Assembly (NCBI RefSeq): GCF_014805685.1
Contig: NC_060896.1
Coordinates: 20,446,777 to 20,510,776 of the forward strand
Direction: 5' to 3'
Origin: Silurus meridionalis
Taxonomy: Eukaryota > Chordata > Actinopteri > Siluriformes > Siluridae
DNA: 64,000 bases
Below are positions 23,583-33,176 of this stretch, in pieces. Positions within the stretch are counted from its first letter, which is position 1; every line of letters begins with the position of its first letter. The notes beneath the pieces were generated by a model, which had not been told where the DNA came from, did not search any database, and worked only from the letters and a program-made list of their open reading frames with translations. A program made the position numbers and the translations under genes.

Positions 23583-25486
23583 AATTTAGCACAGATAATG
23601 TGGAGAATAAATAAATCAATAACTTTGGCCAATCGGAATGCCACCTCTCAACACCACCACTACCATCACCACCCAACCAAATGCATTGGTTCTTTTTTTT
23701 ATTCTATACTGCTGCAACATTTATTTTTCTTTCAGTGTATATCTATGGTTGGATTCCTTGGCAAAATCGCTAGCATAAGGACAAGGTGTCTGCAGGTTGG
23801 AGGCGATGATCATCTTGTGCCCAGCTGAAAGAAGATTAATTACCTCACAGATAGGTAAGGGGTAAGAAGGATAGAAAGGGTGTAAAGAATGAAAAAATGA
23901 ACCACCCTGTTTAAAATGACTTGAGAGTAAGGAAAACCTGGCCTAATTATATTTTAAAGAGTGACTGAGCAGACAAGGGCCTGGTTAGTACTGCACCAAT
24001 GCAGACCTCTGCTCCATTAACAAGAGCTGCCTTGGCTAAGACAAGTGATAATTATCATCCCTGTGCCCTTAGAGAGTGACAAGGACTAGCAGTGCTCTAG
24101 AGAACATTGCTAATGTAGCAGAGAGACAGAGCCAGAGCACTAATTATGAAGCAAAGAAAGCAAAGACGGCCAGCACCAAACAGTCTAAATGGCTTATCAG
24201 CCTGTACACTATAGACATCATTAGTCAGAATGCACAGTTAAGTAACACAAGGAAACTCAAATTGTAACCTTGAATGTCTATTTAAGGGATTCCAATGTCA
24301 GATTTTGTGAGGAAACATATTACTAAATGTCTCTGGTTCTGGTGCATCACTGAAATGATCTTAGCATAGCAGAAAAGACTCATCCATGGGTGACAGAGTC
24401 TTTCAGTAAGGTTTTCTATTTTCAGCTCCTGCTGCTCCACCACTTGAAAAACTCTCCATCAGCCAATCACCATATCCTTGTTGTAACTTGCTGTAACCTA
24501 GCAATAAGCTAAAGCAGGAGGGATGGTAGGAGCAGATGGATTTTTTTTTTCTATTTTAGGCTGATCACTTCACAGGTTCTGTCTAGTTTTGGAAAGAAGG
24601 GCATATTACAAACGTAATTTTGCGCAATGAAAAAAAATAAATAAATAATTCCTCAGTTTTTCTAAAAACACTAAATAATAGATCAACCAGTCATCTTAGA
24701 TTAGTAAACATATTCATAATGCTGTTAATAGTTTTCTGTTACAAATAGAAAAAAATATTCTTCACTAATAGTTGCTCATTTGTAGATTAAAAATGTAATC
24801 ATTAAAAAATGAAAAACTAAACAATATATTTATACTAAATCCATTTCTTGATTCCAATCTGAAAGACATATGCCATGCTTTGTGCCATTTCACTTCTATT
24901 AAATTTCTGCTTTTTAAAACATATTATATATACATTATATGTTTCTCTTTTAAAAATAATGTATACTCTTACAAAAGCAATGTCAGATTCTCTAATAAAA
25001 TCAGCATTGCAAATATAGACAGCAACAGTCTGTCAGGGTATGTTGGACATGTTTGTCATTTCAGAAATAGTATGACATATGTATAAACAAACCTGATATT
25101 GCAGACATTGGCAGGCATTTGAGCTGTAAATAAATGCATAATAGTATGCTGCAAGCAATTTACTGAACAATAGGTGTATTATGTATGTATGATTTCATCT
25201 TTATTCATTAACTGGTGGTTACGTGCTGTTGAATCCCATGGATTCTAAACTGATTCCCTTTGTTCATCGCTACATTTATTAGCTTAAAATTCGCAGGAAT
25301 CCGCAGAGGGGCCAAATGTTCAGGAACGTTAGAAATAACATTTTAGATTTGGTTAAATACTGTACACTACTACATTTATAAAGTGACAATGTCTAGATGA
25401 ATTCACTAAGGTATCATAGGGGCTGCAGGGGTGCGTTCAAAATTATTTGATAAACAAATTCTCTTAAAAACAAACAAACCAAAACA
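23583..25486. other. Intergenic DNA
   Basis: Only short simple runs (T-run at 24540) are visible. Two open frames (23559-23828, 24076-24267) are not recognised. Confidence 0.45.
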
Positions 25487-25540
25487 AAATAATAATAATG
25501 ATGATGATGATGATGATAATGATTATTATTATTATTATAC
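25487..25540 (+). repeat. Compound (AAT)(GAT)(ATT) microsatellite
   Basis: Three successive trinucleotide runs, AAT then GAT then ATT. Confidence 0.9.
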
Positions 25541-25613
25541 TGTTTTATGTACTTTTATAAGGACAATCACACTAAATCACTTTTATTTGTACTGTCAATA
25601 TCTGCCATACTCC

Positions 25614-25617
<4 letters not shown>

Positions 25618-25663
<46 letters not shown>

Positions 25664-25850
25664 TAGTTTATAGGTTTTATTTATCTACTTTATTTTCAAT
25701 TTCATTTTATTTAATAATTAATTTTTTAATATCCTTAAATTCTATTCCTTTTGTACTTGAATGCTGGGCAGTTGTATAAAGCATTTCATGTACTGCATGT
25801 CGTACTCCGTATGTATGTGTATGTAATTAAGAAAATTTGGATTTGAATTA
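25618..25850 (+). mobile_element. LINE Y-family 3' end with expanded TA run
   Basis: 25663-25850 aligns with the inverse of the LINE Y 3'UTR (TTTATTTATCTACTTTATTT; AGTTGTATAAAGCATTTCAT; CTGCATGTCGTACTCCGTAT), ending in a GGATTTGAATT tail. The (TA)n at 25618-25659 occupies the place of a short TA stretch in LINE Y near 17217-17228, so the microsatellite seems to have grown from element sequence. Confidence 0.65.
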
Positions 25851-26792
25851 TTACTATTATTACTAACCAAACATACTAACCATACATGCTTATGGTCATC
25901 GTTATTCACATTCATATGTCACACTATAGTTAATGTTAGCACTTCATTAGTTCAGTACATGCCTTGACTCATTAGTTCACCGTGAAGTAAGTATTTATTC
26001 ACATACTACTGCACTGTTCACTGTCATTGTAAAGTGTTGCCATAATATTGGACAACAGGGTGAATGATGGGAAATAATTAGCTATCATATCCAGCCCTTT
26101 TTAAAGGTTAGAGGAATTAATCAAAGACATGGCAGCTTAAAGTCTTCCCCTGCACACTGACATACCCCAAACTGCAGAAATCTGCCACCAGCATTTTAAA
26201 TCACATCTAGTTTAACACAGTATAATGCTTACTTTAAAGATCAGGACATTAAATGATATCTTAATTCTAATATTTATCGATGTGCCATTTCAGTTTTTAG
26301 CACTGGCATGAGGCCTATTTTGTTTTTTTATCAGTCCCAAAATGGATCTGACATTTTCCAATGTTGCTTGGCTTTGTGTCTGGCAATACAAAACCACAAT
26401 GCTCTACCTCTTCTGATAACTAACACCTGTGGTTTGTTTCATGACTCAATTTCAGGACTGCATATTAACCCACTTCTCAACAAGTTGTTTTTTTAATTGT
26501 GTTGCACAGTGTGTAACAACGTACTATTGTTTAGTCTTTGTTTTTTTGTATTTAGGTTCATTATGCTTAAGCCTATTGTTCTGTCTTACCTGTGTATTGT
26601 CATTATCACTTCCTGATTTGCTTTTAGGACATATTTTGTATTGCTATTTATAACTTGACCTAGTATTAGAAATTCAACAACAAGAAGAAAATGGCATAGT
26701 TTCCCATGTTCACAGTGTTTATTGGTGAACTTAAATGTATGTTTAGATTAGTCTTTTCACAAAACTTTAGAAAATCTACAACAGCCAAATTA
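25851..26792. other. Intergenic DNA
   Basis: Nothing recognised; open frames at 26308-26653 are T-rich and unsupported. Confidence 0.5.
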
Positions 26793-26807
26793 TCTCCAGG
26801 TTATATA

Positions 26808-27349
26808 CAGTACAGACCAAAAGTTTGGACACACCTTCTCATTCAACGAGTTTTCTTTATTTTCATTTCTATGAAAATTGTAGAGTCACACTGAAGGCAT
26901 CAAGGGCTATTTGACCAAGAAAGAGAGTGATGGGGTGCTGCGCCAGATGACCTGGCCTCCACAGTCACCGGACCTGAACCCAATCGAGATGGTTTAGGGG
27001 TGAGCTGGACCGCAGAGTGAAGGCAAAAGGGCCAACAAGTGCCAAGCATCTCTCCTTCAAGACTGTTGGAAGACCATTTCAGGTGACTACCTCTTGAAGC
27101 TCATCAAGAGAATGCCAAGAGTGTGCAAAGCAGTAATCAAAGCAAAAGGTGGCTACTTTGAAGAACCTAGAATATGACATTTTTCAGTTTTTTCACACTT
27201 TTTTGTTATGTATATAATTCCATATATAATTCCACATTTGTTAATTCATAGTTTTGATGCCTTCAGTGTGAATCTACTATTTTCATAGTCATGAAAATAA
27301 AGAAAACTCTTTGAATGAGTAGGTGTGTCCAAACTTTTGGTCTGTACTG
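26808..27349 (+). mobile_element. Tc1-like transposon, internally deleted, copy 1
   Basis: The terminal inverted repeats start CAGTACAGACCAAAAGTTTG and end with the inverse (CAAACTTTTGGTCTGTACTG), with TA on each side (26806-26807 and 27350-27351). The 5' TIR segment joins directly to the C-terminal third of a transposase gene. The host site is the hairpin in the DIRS D terminus. Confidence 0.9.
26910..27177 (+). pseudogene. Tc1 transposase, C-terminal fragment, copy 1
   Basis: The plus strand holds a degraded block that in Tc1 transposases carries the last acidic residue (NPIE), then GELDRRVKAKGPTSAKHLS and KRMPRVCKAVIKAKGGYF, stopping at 27175-27177. Stops interrupt it near 26965-26990. 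The DNA-binding domain and the first two catalytic aspartates are absent. Confidence 0.8.
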
Positions 27350-27579
27350 TATGTAACCCTTGTTCCATGAGAAAACGAGTTGTTGCGTCAACAACACTTT
27401 GGGAATGCTTCCGTGTTACGCTCTGAATCACGTGTGTAATCCAATGCAAAATGCAGCACCACTGGCGAGATCACGACCAGGAAGCTATAAAAAGCACATG
27501 GAGTGAAGCCGGTGCTAGCTTCTAAAAAGTAAAGGAAACGCTGCAGGGATGCCAGCAGGTGGCCTGGAGATGCAGTGTC

Positions 27580-27668
27580 TTGTTCCCTCAGGGAACCAGG
27601 GTTACATACGTAACCTGTAGACGTTTCCTTTCAGGAACTCGAGCTGCATCAACAACGCTTTGGGAAAA
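27580..27668 (-). repeat. DIRS internal complementary region, copy D
   Basis: TTCCCTCAGGGAACCAGGGT followed by TACATACGTAACCTGTAGACG is the inverse of the family's left terminus. It runs straight into TTTCCTTTCAGGAACTCGAG and GCTGCATCAACAACGCTTTG, the inverse of the right terminus. This is the clearest example in the window of joined, inverted ends. Confidence 0.8.
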
Positions 27669-27767
27669 AGAGTCCAATACTGCCAGACAGACAAGTCCCT
27701 TCCTAGTGTGTAAGAACACAGCTAGGTCGAAGGACAGAGGAGCCAGTGGTGGCACTGAGGTCAAGGT

Positions 27768-28660
27768 TTAAATCCTGACAAGGTCATTGGGGTGGACCAG
27801 CCCGCAGCATTGCAGATGGAGGAAAAGCTTAGAGGACCAAGCCTTAGAGGCTGCCACACTCGGAGTTGAGTGCGCTCTGACCCTGAAAGGAGGGGGACAA
27901 CCAGAAAACTCATAGGAGGATGCGATAGCATCCACAATCCATCTGCTAAGCATCTGCTTGTTCACAGGGAGGCCCTCCTGGAGAGCAATAGCAGATAAAT
28001 AGTTGTTCCGACTTCATACACGGACTCGTTCTGTGGACACACCGGACACTGCCAGTTTAGCCTTTCCTGGTCTGGGCCTAAAATGGAGGAGGATATAATG
28101 CCTAGAGTCCAACAGGTCATGGAACGACCGAGTACACCTTAGGGATGTACCCTGTTCTAGTATACAAAAAAGCACTGGCCATGCCTGGAGTAAACTTCAG
28201 AAAAGAGGGGCCACAGAGAGGGCCTGGAGATCATTGACTCTCTTAAAAGGTGAAATGTCCAGGAGGAACACAGTCTGTGAGGAATCTTCAGGATGTCTCA
28301 GCCATTGGCTCAAAGGGGGCTCAGATAAAGCTTCCAACACAATGTCCAAGTCCCACACAGTTACTCTAGGGTGCACTGCCGTGAAGAAAACACGTCACCA
28401 GCGGGTCTCTAACCAGTGATGCCCTGTCAGGGGGATGATATGCTAAAACAGCAGACATGTAGACTTTGCGGGTGGACAGAGCCAACCCTTTGGTGAACTG
28501 TTTTTAACGGAATTCCAGCACTGAACCAGCCAGGCAGTTAACTGGATCCAATTGGTGCTGATCACACTATACTCTGAAACAGAATGTGCCGAGAATATGT
28601 GCCGAATGTGCGCAGAGTATGCACCATTGACTAAACAGGGACCATCTGGCAGCATACAAC
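27768..28660 (-). pseudogene. DIRS tyrosine recombinase, copy D (inactive)
   Basis: The C-terminal part (27965-27768) reads LSRWIVDAIASSYEFSG, then RAHSTPSVAASKAWS: the His that copy A lost is present, but the Arg of the same box is Pro. The nucleophile position is changed to a stop codon where copy A has RFYNLD. The N-terminal part (28660-28440) has LVQCWNSVKNSSPKG and a frameshift. A minisatellite-like block at 28580-28624 interrupts it. Confidence 0.75.
28580..28624. repeat. Small block of ATGTGC-type degenerate repeat
   Basis: Repeats of a GAATATGTGCC / GAATGTGCGCAGAGTATGC pattern, the same motif family as the larger array at 28967-29140. Confidence 0.65.
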
Positions 28661-28966
28661 CTTATTGTGGAGGAGAATGAAAAATTGGAGAATGGTCTCT
28701 ACCACCAACACAACTCTGGGTGTGGGTGAACTATTGTGCCCCCTGCCTGAGAGAGAAGATCCCTCCTGTGAGGAATCTCTCAGGGTGGGGGTTCAAGAAC
28801 GGCTACCAGGTCCACAAACCATGGTCTGCCCGGCTACCATGGGGCCACCAGGAGGAGATGGACTCCGTTCCAGTGAACTCTTTACAGAACTACTGAAAAC
28901 AGCATGATGGTGGGAAGGGCGTACAGGCGTAGTCTTAGCCACGCCTGAGCCACGCCCGAGAGCAGA

Positions 28967-29140
28967 CTATGCATGGAATGTGCGCTGAGTATGCACAGTA
29001 TATGCATGGATTGTGTGCCTAATATGCACAGTTTGAGCGCCGAATATGCAAAGAATGTGCGCATAGTATGCGCAAAATATGCACAGGATGTGCGGAGAAT
29101 ATGTGCCGAATGAGCGCCGAATATGTGCAGGATGTGCACA
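28967..29140. repeat. Degenerate minisatellite of about 10-14 bp units
   Basis: About 170 bp made of variants of GAATATGTGC, GGATGTGC, GAGTATGC and GCGCCGAATATGC. The motif is absent from DIRS copies A and B at this position, so it arose or arrived in copy D. Translation gives a repetitive His/Ala/Ile string that should not be read as protein. Confidence 0.75.
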
Positions 29141-29285
29141 GCCGGCTCCCTCGGGAACCGACCTAACGTGCTCTGCCCCCAAGCAAGGGACGTGCGGGCT
29201 GTCTATTGTGCACAGTTAGAATGATTGCTTGCTTATTCTTTTTTTTTTTTTTTTAAACTTTTACCACTTACCAAAAACCTTTAAG

Positions 29286-29290
29286 GTGAC
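29286..29290. repeat. Gypsy target-site duplication, left
   Basis: GTGAC immediately before the 5' LTR, repeated at 33177-33181 immediately after the 3' LTR. Confidence 0.9.
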
Positions 29291-29600
29291 TGTGGCAGCG
29301 GGTGCGTGGCCGAGCGTCGGTTTGTGAATGGAGGGCGGGGCCGGGAGCAGGTAGGCAGGGGATTGCCTTACCTGAAGTTAATGTGACCTAATGAGTGTTC
29401 TCTCTTTTCCAGTGATCGGAGGGTGCATTTAAGGAGGAGAGTGTGTGTGTGAGATGGGTGTGTACGTGCGTGTGCCAAAAGACGTGCTGCATGAGACACT
29501 AAACAGACAGACACGAAAGTCTAAATAAAAGTGGCTGTAAAGCCTTTACATCTAAATTGTTGTGGCGTTTCTTCTTCCCGCATTTATACGCTCTCCCACA
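29291..29600 (+). repeat. 5' LTR of Gypsy element
   Basis: 310 bp, beginning TGTGGCAG and ending CTCCCACA. It contains an AATAAA-like signal (AAATAAAAGTGG, about 29523-29534). It presumably supplies promoter and polyadenylation signals; no TATA box was confidently identified. Confidence 0.95.
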
Positions 29601-29601
29601 G

Positions 29602-29619
29602 TGGTGCCAAAACTCGGGA
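29602..29619 (+). promoter_or_regulatory. Candidate tRNA primer-binding site
   Basis: TGGTGCCAAAACTCGGGA starts two bases after the 5' LTR. The TGG start pairs with the CCA end of a tRNA. It resembles the complement of tRNA-His with mismatches, so the tRNA identity is uncertain. Confidence 0.6.
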
Positions 29620-29645
29620 TTGGAAAAAAGGACGCAGGTCAGGAA

Positions 29646-30503
29646 ATGATGGAGCTTTCACCGTTGGCAGAGCTCGTAAAGGCAATCACCGAGCTCCAGC
29701 AGACCCAGCATCAGGCCCTCCTTCAGGTGCGTGCCGAGCAGGAACAGCGGTTCAAGGAAGTAATCCGAGCACAAGCGGAGGACCGGGCGGCATTCCGGAG
29801 CGCTCTGAGCTCAAAGGAGGCTCCGGTGAATCTCCAACCCCACCCCCGCCCGCCGCCTCTCATCCCGCTGACGAATATGGGCACACAGGACGATGTGAAG
29901 GCTTTCCTGGAGCTGTTTGAGCGTGTAGCGGTTGCCGGGGAATGGACCGGGATGGAGAGAGCTCTCCGCCCGCTGCCGCTGCTTTCCGGGGAAGCCCAGC
30001 TCGCTGCTCAGCAGCTGGCGGCCGATCGTATACTGGAATATGATGATCTGAAGCAGGCGATCCTCCAGCGAGTGGGGCGGACACCGGAGCAGCACCGACA
30101 GAGGTTTCGCACGTTGACGATGTGCGAGGCCGGCCGAACGTTCGCCTTCGCCCACCAGGTGAAATGTGTGCATGGGGACGTTCACGAATATCCACAGGTG
30201 GCCATTTCAGTTCGTTTCAGGGGAAAAAATCATAGAGTGGAGGCGGCGGTTAGTCCCCGCCTTACCCATCCGCTAATCTTGGGTACGAATTGGGCCGCTT
30301 TTCCTCACTTACTTAGGGAAATGTGTGTGGATGGGTTCTGCGGTAAGGTGAAGCGGGAGGGGGCATGCGCTATGTTGTCTGGGGAGGCGGCGCCGGGGAC
30401 ATCAGTTCCACATCAGACAGACTCCGCCCTACGGGGAATTCCCCCCGGGGATTTCCCCTTCGAGCAATCACGGGACGAAACACTCCGACACGCCTTCAAC
30501 TAG
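29646..30503 (+). pseudogene. Gypsy gag (SCAN-like capsid) fused by deletion to protease remnant
   Basis: The start is taken at tandem ATGs (29646, 29649) after the primer site. The first ~55 residues are Gln/Glu-rich and helical-looking (ELQQTQHQALLQVRAEQEQ). A capsid block follows (DDVKAFLELFERVAVAGEW, LLSGEAQLAAQQL, YDDLKQAILQRVG) with the pattern of SCAN-type capsids. Near 30153 this jumps directly to the end of a protease-like domain (PLILGTNWAAF), so the zinc knuckle and the protease active-site D-T/S-G are deleted. The frame ends at TAG 30501-30503. Confidence 0.75.
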
Positions 30504-31469
30504 GTGAGAGCAATCGATGGTCAGCGAATCCAGCCGGATAGCGCGCTTTCCCATCCCTACTTCGCCGTGATTAAAGATAAATTATACAGAGTGACGCAGG
30601 ACACTCAAACCGGAAAGGAAATGACCCAGTTGTTGGACCCGAAGAGCCGCAGGGAACTTCTATTCCATGCGGCTCATCCTAATCCGATGGCCGGGCACCT
30701 GGGCTGTGTGAAAACATTAGACCACCTAATGGTCCGTTTTTATTGGCTGGGCATTCACGGCGATGTGCGTAGATGGTGTGCGGCATGCCGGGAATGTCAG
30801 CTGGTGTATCCGCCGGCCATCCCAAAAGCGCCTTTGCGCCCTTTACCATTAATCGAGGCTCCCTTCGAAAGAATCGTCATGGACCTCGTCGGGCCATTAG
30901 AGCGAACCGCACGCGGGCATCGCTTCGTATTAGTCATAGTGGATTATGCGACGCGATATCCGGAAGCAGTGCCCCTTCGCAACATCTCCGCACGCAGTGT
31001 TGCAGAGGCGCTCTTCCGTGTTATCTCCCGAGTTGGGATCCCGAAAGAGATCCTGACTGATCAATGCACGGCGTTCATGTCACAAACACTTCGCGAACTG
31101 TACGAGTTGTTGGGGATTAAATCAATTCACACCAGTGTCTATCATCCACAAACCGACGGCCTGGTGGAGTGTTTCAATCGAACCCTTAAAAACATGATTC
31201 GGAAGTTCGTACACGGGGACACACGGAATTGGGATAAATGGCATGAGCCCTTGTTATTCGCAGTACGAGAGGTCCCGCAAGCCTCCACGGGGTTCTCCCC
31301 ATTTGAATTATTGTATGGCCGTAAGCCGCGCGGAGTGCTGGATGTTCTCCGGGAAAATTGGGAGGAGGGACCTTTGAGCGCAAAAAATGAAATTCAGTAC
31401 GTTCTGGATCTGAGAGCAAAACTCCACACACTGGGACAGCTAACAATGGAGAATTTGCTACAGGTATAG
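30504..31469 (+). pseudogene. Gypsy integrase
   Basis: In the same frame as gag-protease, separated only by one TAG. Counting from 30504: HHCC zinc module (H58, H65, C95, C98), then catalytic D127 (VMDLVGP), D186 (ILTDQ) and E222 (LVECFNR), giving the D,D-35-E spacing. All three acidic residues are kept. GFSPFELLYGR follows at about residue 270. The frame stops at 31467-31469, and the C-terminal LAKWQGPFKV module continues in another frame (31489 on). Integrase inserts LTR-ended cDNA. There is no independent ATG, so it would be made as part of a polyprotein. Confidence 0.85.
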
Positions 31470-31488
31470 GAACGGCAATCCCGGCTGT

Positions 31489-31869
31489 ATGACAAGGGTC
31501 CTTGTTCTACTGCCCACGTCAAGCTCGAAATTACTCGCCAAGTGGCAAGGGCCGTTTAAAGTTACACGGCGGGTGGGAGATGTCGACTATGAGGTGCGGC
31601 GCACGGACAGGGGCGGGCCCCTCCAAGTATATCACCTGAATCTCCTAAAATTATGGAGCGAGGTGGTGCTGGTGTCTCTAGCGACGGTGATTCCAGAGAG
31701 GGAGGAGCTGGGACCGGAGGTACGACTAAAAACCGCGTCAGAATCCACCACGGTTCCCTGTGGAGACCACCTCTCACCATCGCAGAGAGCACATGTCGGT
31801 AAATTACAGCAGGAGTTTGCGGACGTCTTCTCTCCCCTGCGGCTCGCTTTTATTCGACACTGGACTTAA
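31489..31869 (+). pseudogene. Gypsy integrase C-terminus joined to RT N-terminal edge
   Basis: KLLAKWQGPFKVTRRVGDVD and VYHLNLLKLW are the integrase C-terminal module. Further on, QQEFADVFSPL is the usual start of Gypsy RT. Immediately afterwards (about 31838) sequence jumps to a point just before RT motif A, and the frame shifts. The RT fingers are therefore missing. The continuity from integrase C-terminus to RT N-terminus shows that the integrase-RT order is original. Confidence 0.8.
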
Positions 31870-31871
31870 CC

Positions 31872-32849
31872 GTGGGATATTGGCAGATCCCCTTGACACC
31901 AATTTCCCGGGAAAAAACGGCTTTTTCCACTCCGTTCGGTTTACACAAATTCGTTACACTTCCGTTCGGTTTGTTCGGGGCCCCGGCGACGTTTCAACGT
32001 CTAATGGATCGGATTCTCCGTCCTCATAATGGGTACGCCACTGCCAATTTGGATGACATAGTCATTTATACCAATGATTGGCAGCGGCATCTACAGCATC
32101 TCAGGGTGGTCCTGCGGACCTTGAGACGAGCAGGGCTCAAGGCGAACCCGAAGAAGTGTGCGGTTGGGCGGGTGGAAGTACGGTATCTGGGTTTCCACTT
32201 GGGTCACGGTCAGGTGCGTCCCCAAATCGATAAGACGGCAGTGATTGCAGCCTGTCCGAGACCCAAGACCAAAAAGGAGGTGAGGCGGTTCCTGGGGCTG
32301 GCTGGCTATTATAGGAGGTTCTTCCCTATGTTTTCGGACGTCACCAGTCCACTGACCGATCTCACTAAAAAGGGAGCGCCAGATCCGGTCCAGTGGTCGG
32401 AGCCGTGCCAGCAGGCTTTTACGCGTGTCAAAGCCGCACTCTGCGGTGGTCCGCTTTTACATGCTCCTGACTTCTCTCTTCCTTTTGTTTTACAGACTGA
32501 TGCTTCGGACAGAGGGTTGGGGGCCGTGTTGTCCCAGGTGGTGGAGGGGGAGGAACGGCCGGTGCTGTTCATCAGCCGTAAGCTGTCAGTGCGGGAAAGC
32601 TGGTACAGCACCATCAAAAGGGAGTGCCTGGCTATCAAGTGGGCGGTCCTCACCCTCCGGTACTATCTGTTGGGGCGGGCCTTCACCCTCTGTTCGTACC
32701 ATGCCCCGCTCCAGTGGCTCCATCGCATGAAGGATACCAACGCACGGATCACTCGGTGGTATTTAGCGCTTCAGCCATTCAAGTTCGTGGCTGACTTCCT
32801 CTCACGCCGGGGGGGAGTCGGTTGCGGGCCGGACAGCTCCCCGGCCTGA
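31872..32849 (+). pseudogene. Gypsy reverse transcriptase-RNase H
   Basis: RT from just after motif A (GYWQIPLTP) through FGLFGAPATFQRLMDRIL to the catalytic box, which reads NLDD (residues 59-62) where Gypsy RTs normally have Tyr before L-D-D. The connection (LGLAGYYRRFFPMFSDVTSP) and RNase H follow with D210 (LQTDASDRG) and E251. The later TDH motif is SYH (residues 275-277), losing an Asp. It ends FVADFLSRRGG, then a short tail. No integrase follows. Confidence 0.9.
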
Positions 32850-32866
32850 GTCGGGCGGTGGGGGTA
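32850..32866 (+). promoter_or_regulatory. Polypurine tract region
   Basis: A G-rich stretch ending GCGGTGGGGGTA directly before the 3' LTR; the expected site for plus-strand priming. Confidence 0.6.
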
Positions 32867-33176
32867 TGTGGCAGCGGGGGCGTGGCCGAGCGTCAGTTTG
32901 TGAATGGAGGGCGGGGCCGGGAGCAGGTAGGCAGGGGATTGCCTCACCTGAAGTTAATGTGACCTAATGAGTGTTCTCTCTTTTCCAGTGATCGGAGGGG
33001 GCATTTAAGGAGGAGAGTGTGTGTGTGAGAGAGGTGTGTACGGGCGTGTGCCAAAAGACGTGCTGCATGAGACACTACACAGACAGACACGAAAGTCTAA
33101 ATAAAAGTGGCTGTGAAGCCTTTACACCTGACCTGTTGTGGCGTTCCTTCTTCCCGCATTTATACGTTCTCCCACA
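32867..33176 (+). repeat. 3' LTR of Gypsy element
   Basis: 310 bp, same ends as the 5' LTR; about 15 substitutions and no indels by eye. Followed by GTGAC (33177-33181). Confidence 0.95.

Larger units (their letters stand above)
29291..33176 (+). mobile_element. Gypsy LTR retrotransposon, Gmr1-like (integrase before RT), defective
   Basis: 310-bp LTRs (TGTGGCAG to CTCCCACA) flank gag, protease remnant, integrase, then RT and RNase H; the RNase H frame ends 17 bp before the 3' LTR. Classical Gypsy elements have integrase last. Integrase-first order is known for Gmr1-type elements of fish and other deuterostomes. By hand alignment the LTRs differ at about 15 of 310 sites. A 5-bp duplication (GTGAC) shows insertion as one unit into DIRS copy D. 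The coding regions have internal deletions, an amber codon and frameshifts. Confidence 0.9.

Noticed and set aside
28967..29140. CRISPR-like array
   Set aside because: Units are short, variable and without unique spacers, and the context is a eukaryotic retrotransposon.
28882..29182. Repetitive His/Ala-rich protein on the minus strand
   Set aside because: It is a translation of the degenerate ATGTGC minisatellite, not a repeat protein.
29291..33176. Integrase-first order as an artefact of two nested Gypsy elements
   Set aside because: There is one LTR pair and one 5-bp target duplication. The integrase C-terminus runs continuously into the RT N-terminal edge (31489-31838), and RNase H ends beside the polypurine tract. 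Deletion alone cannot reorder domains.
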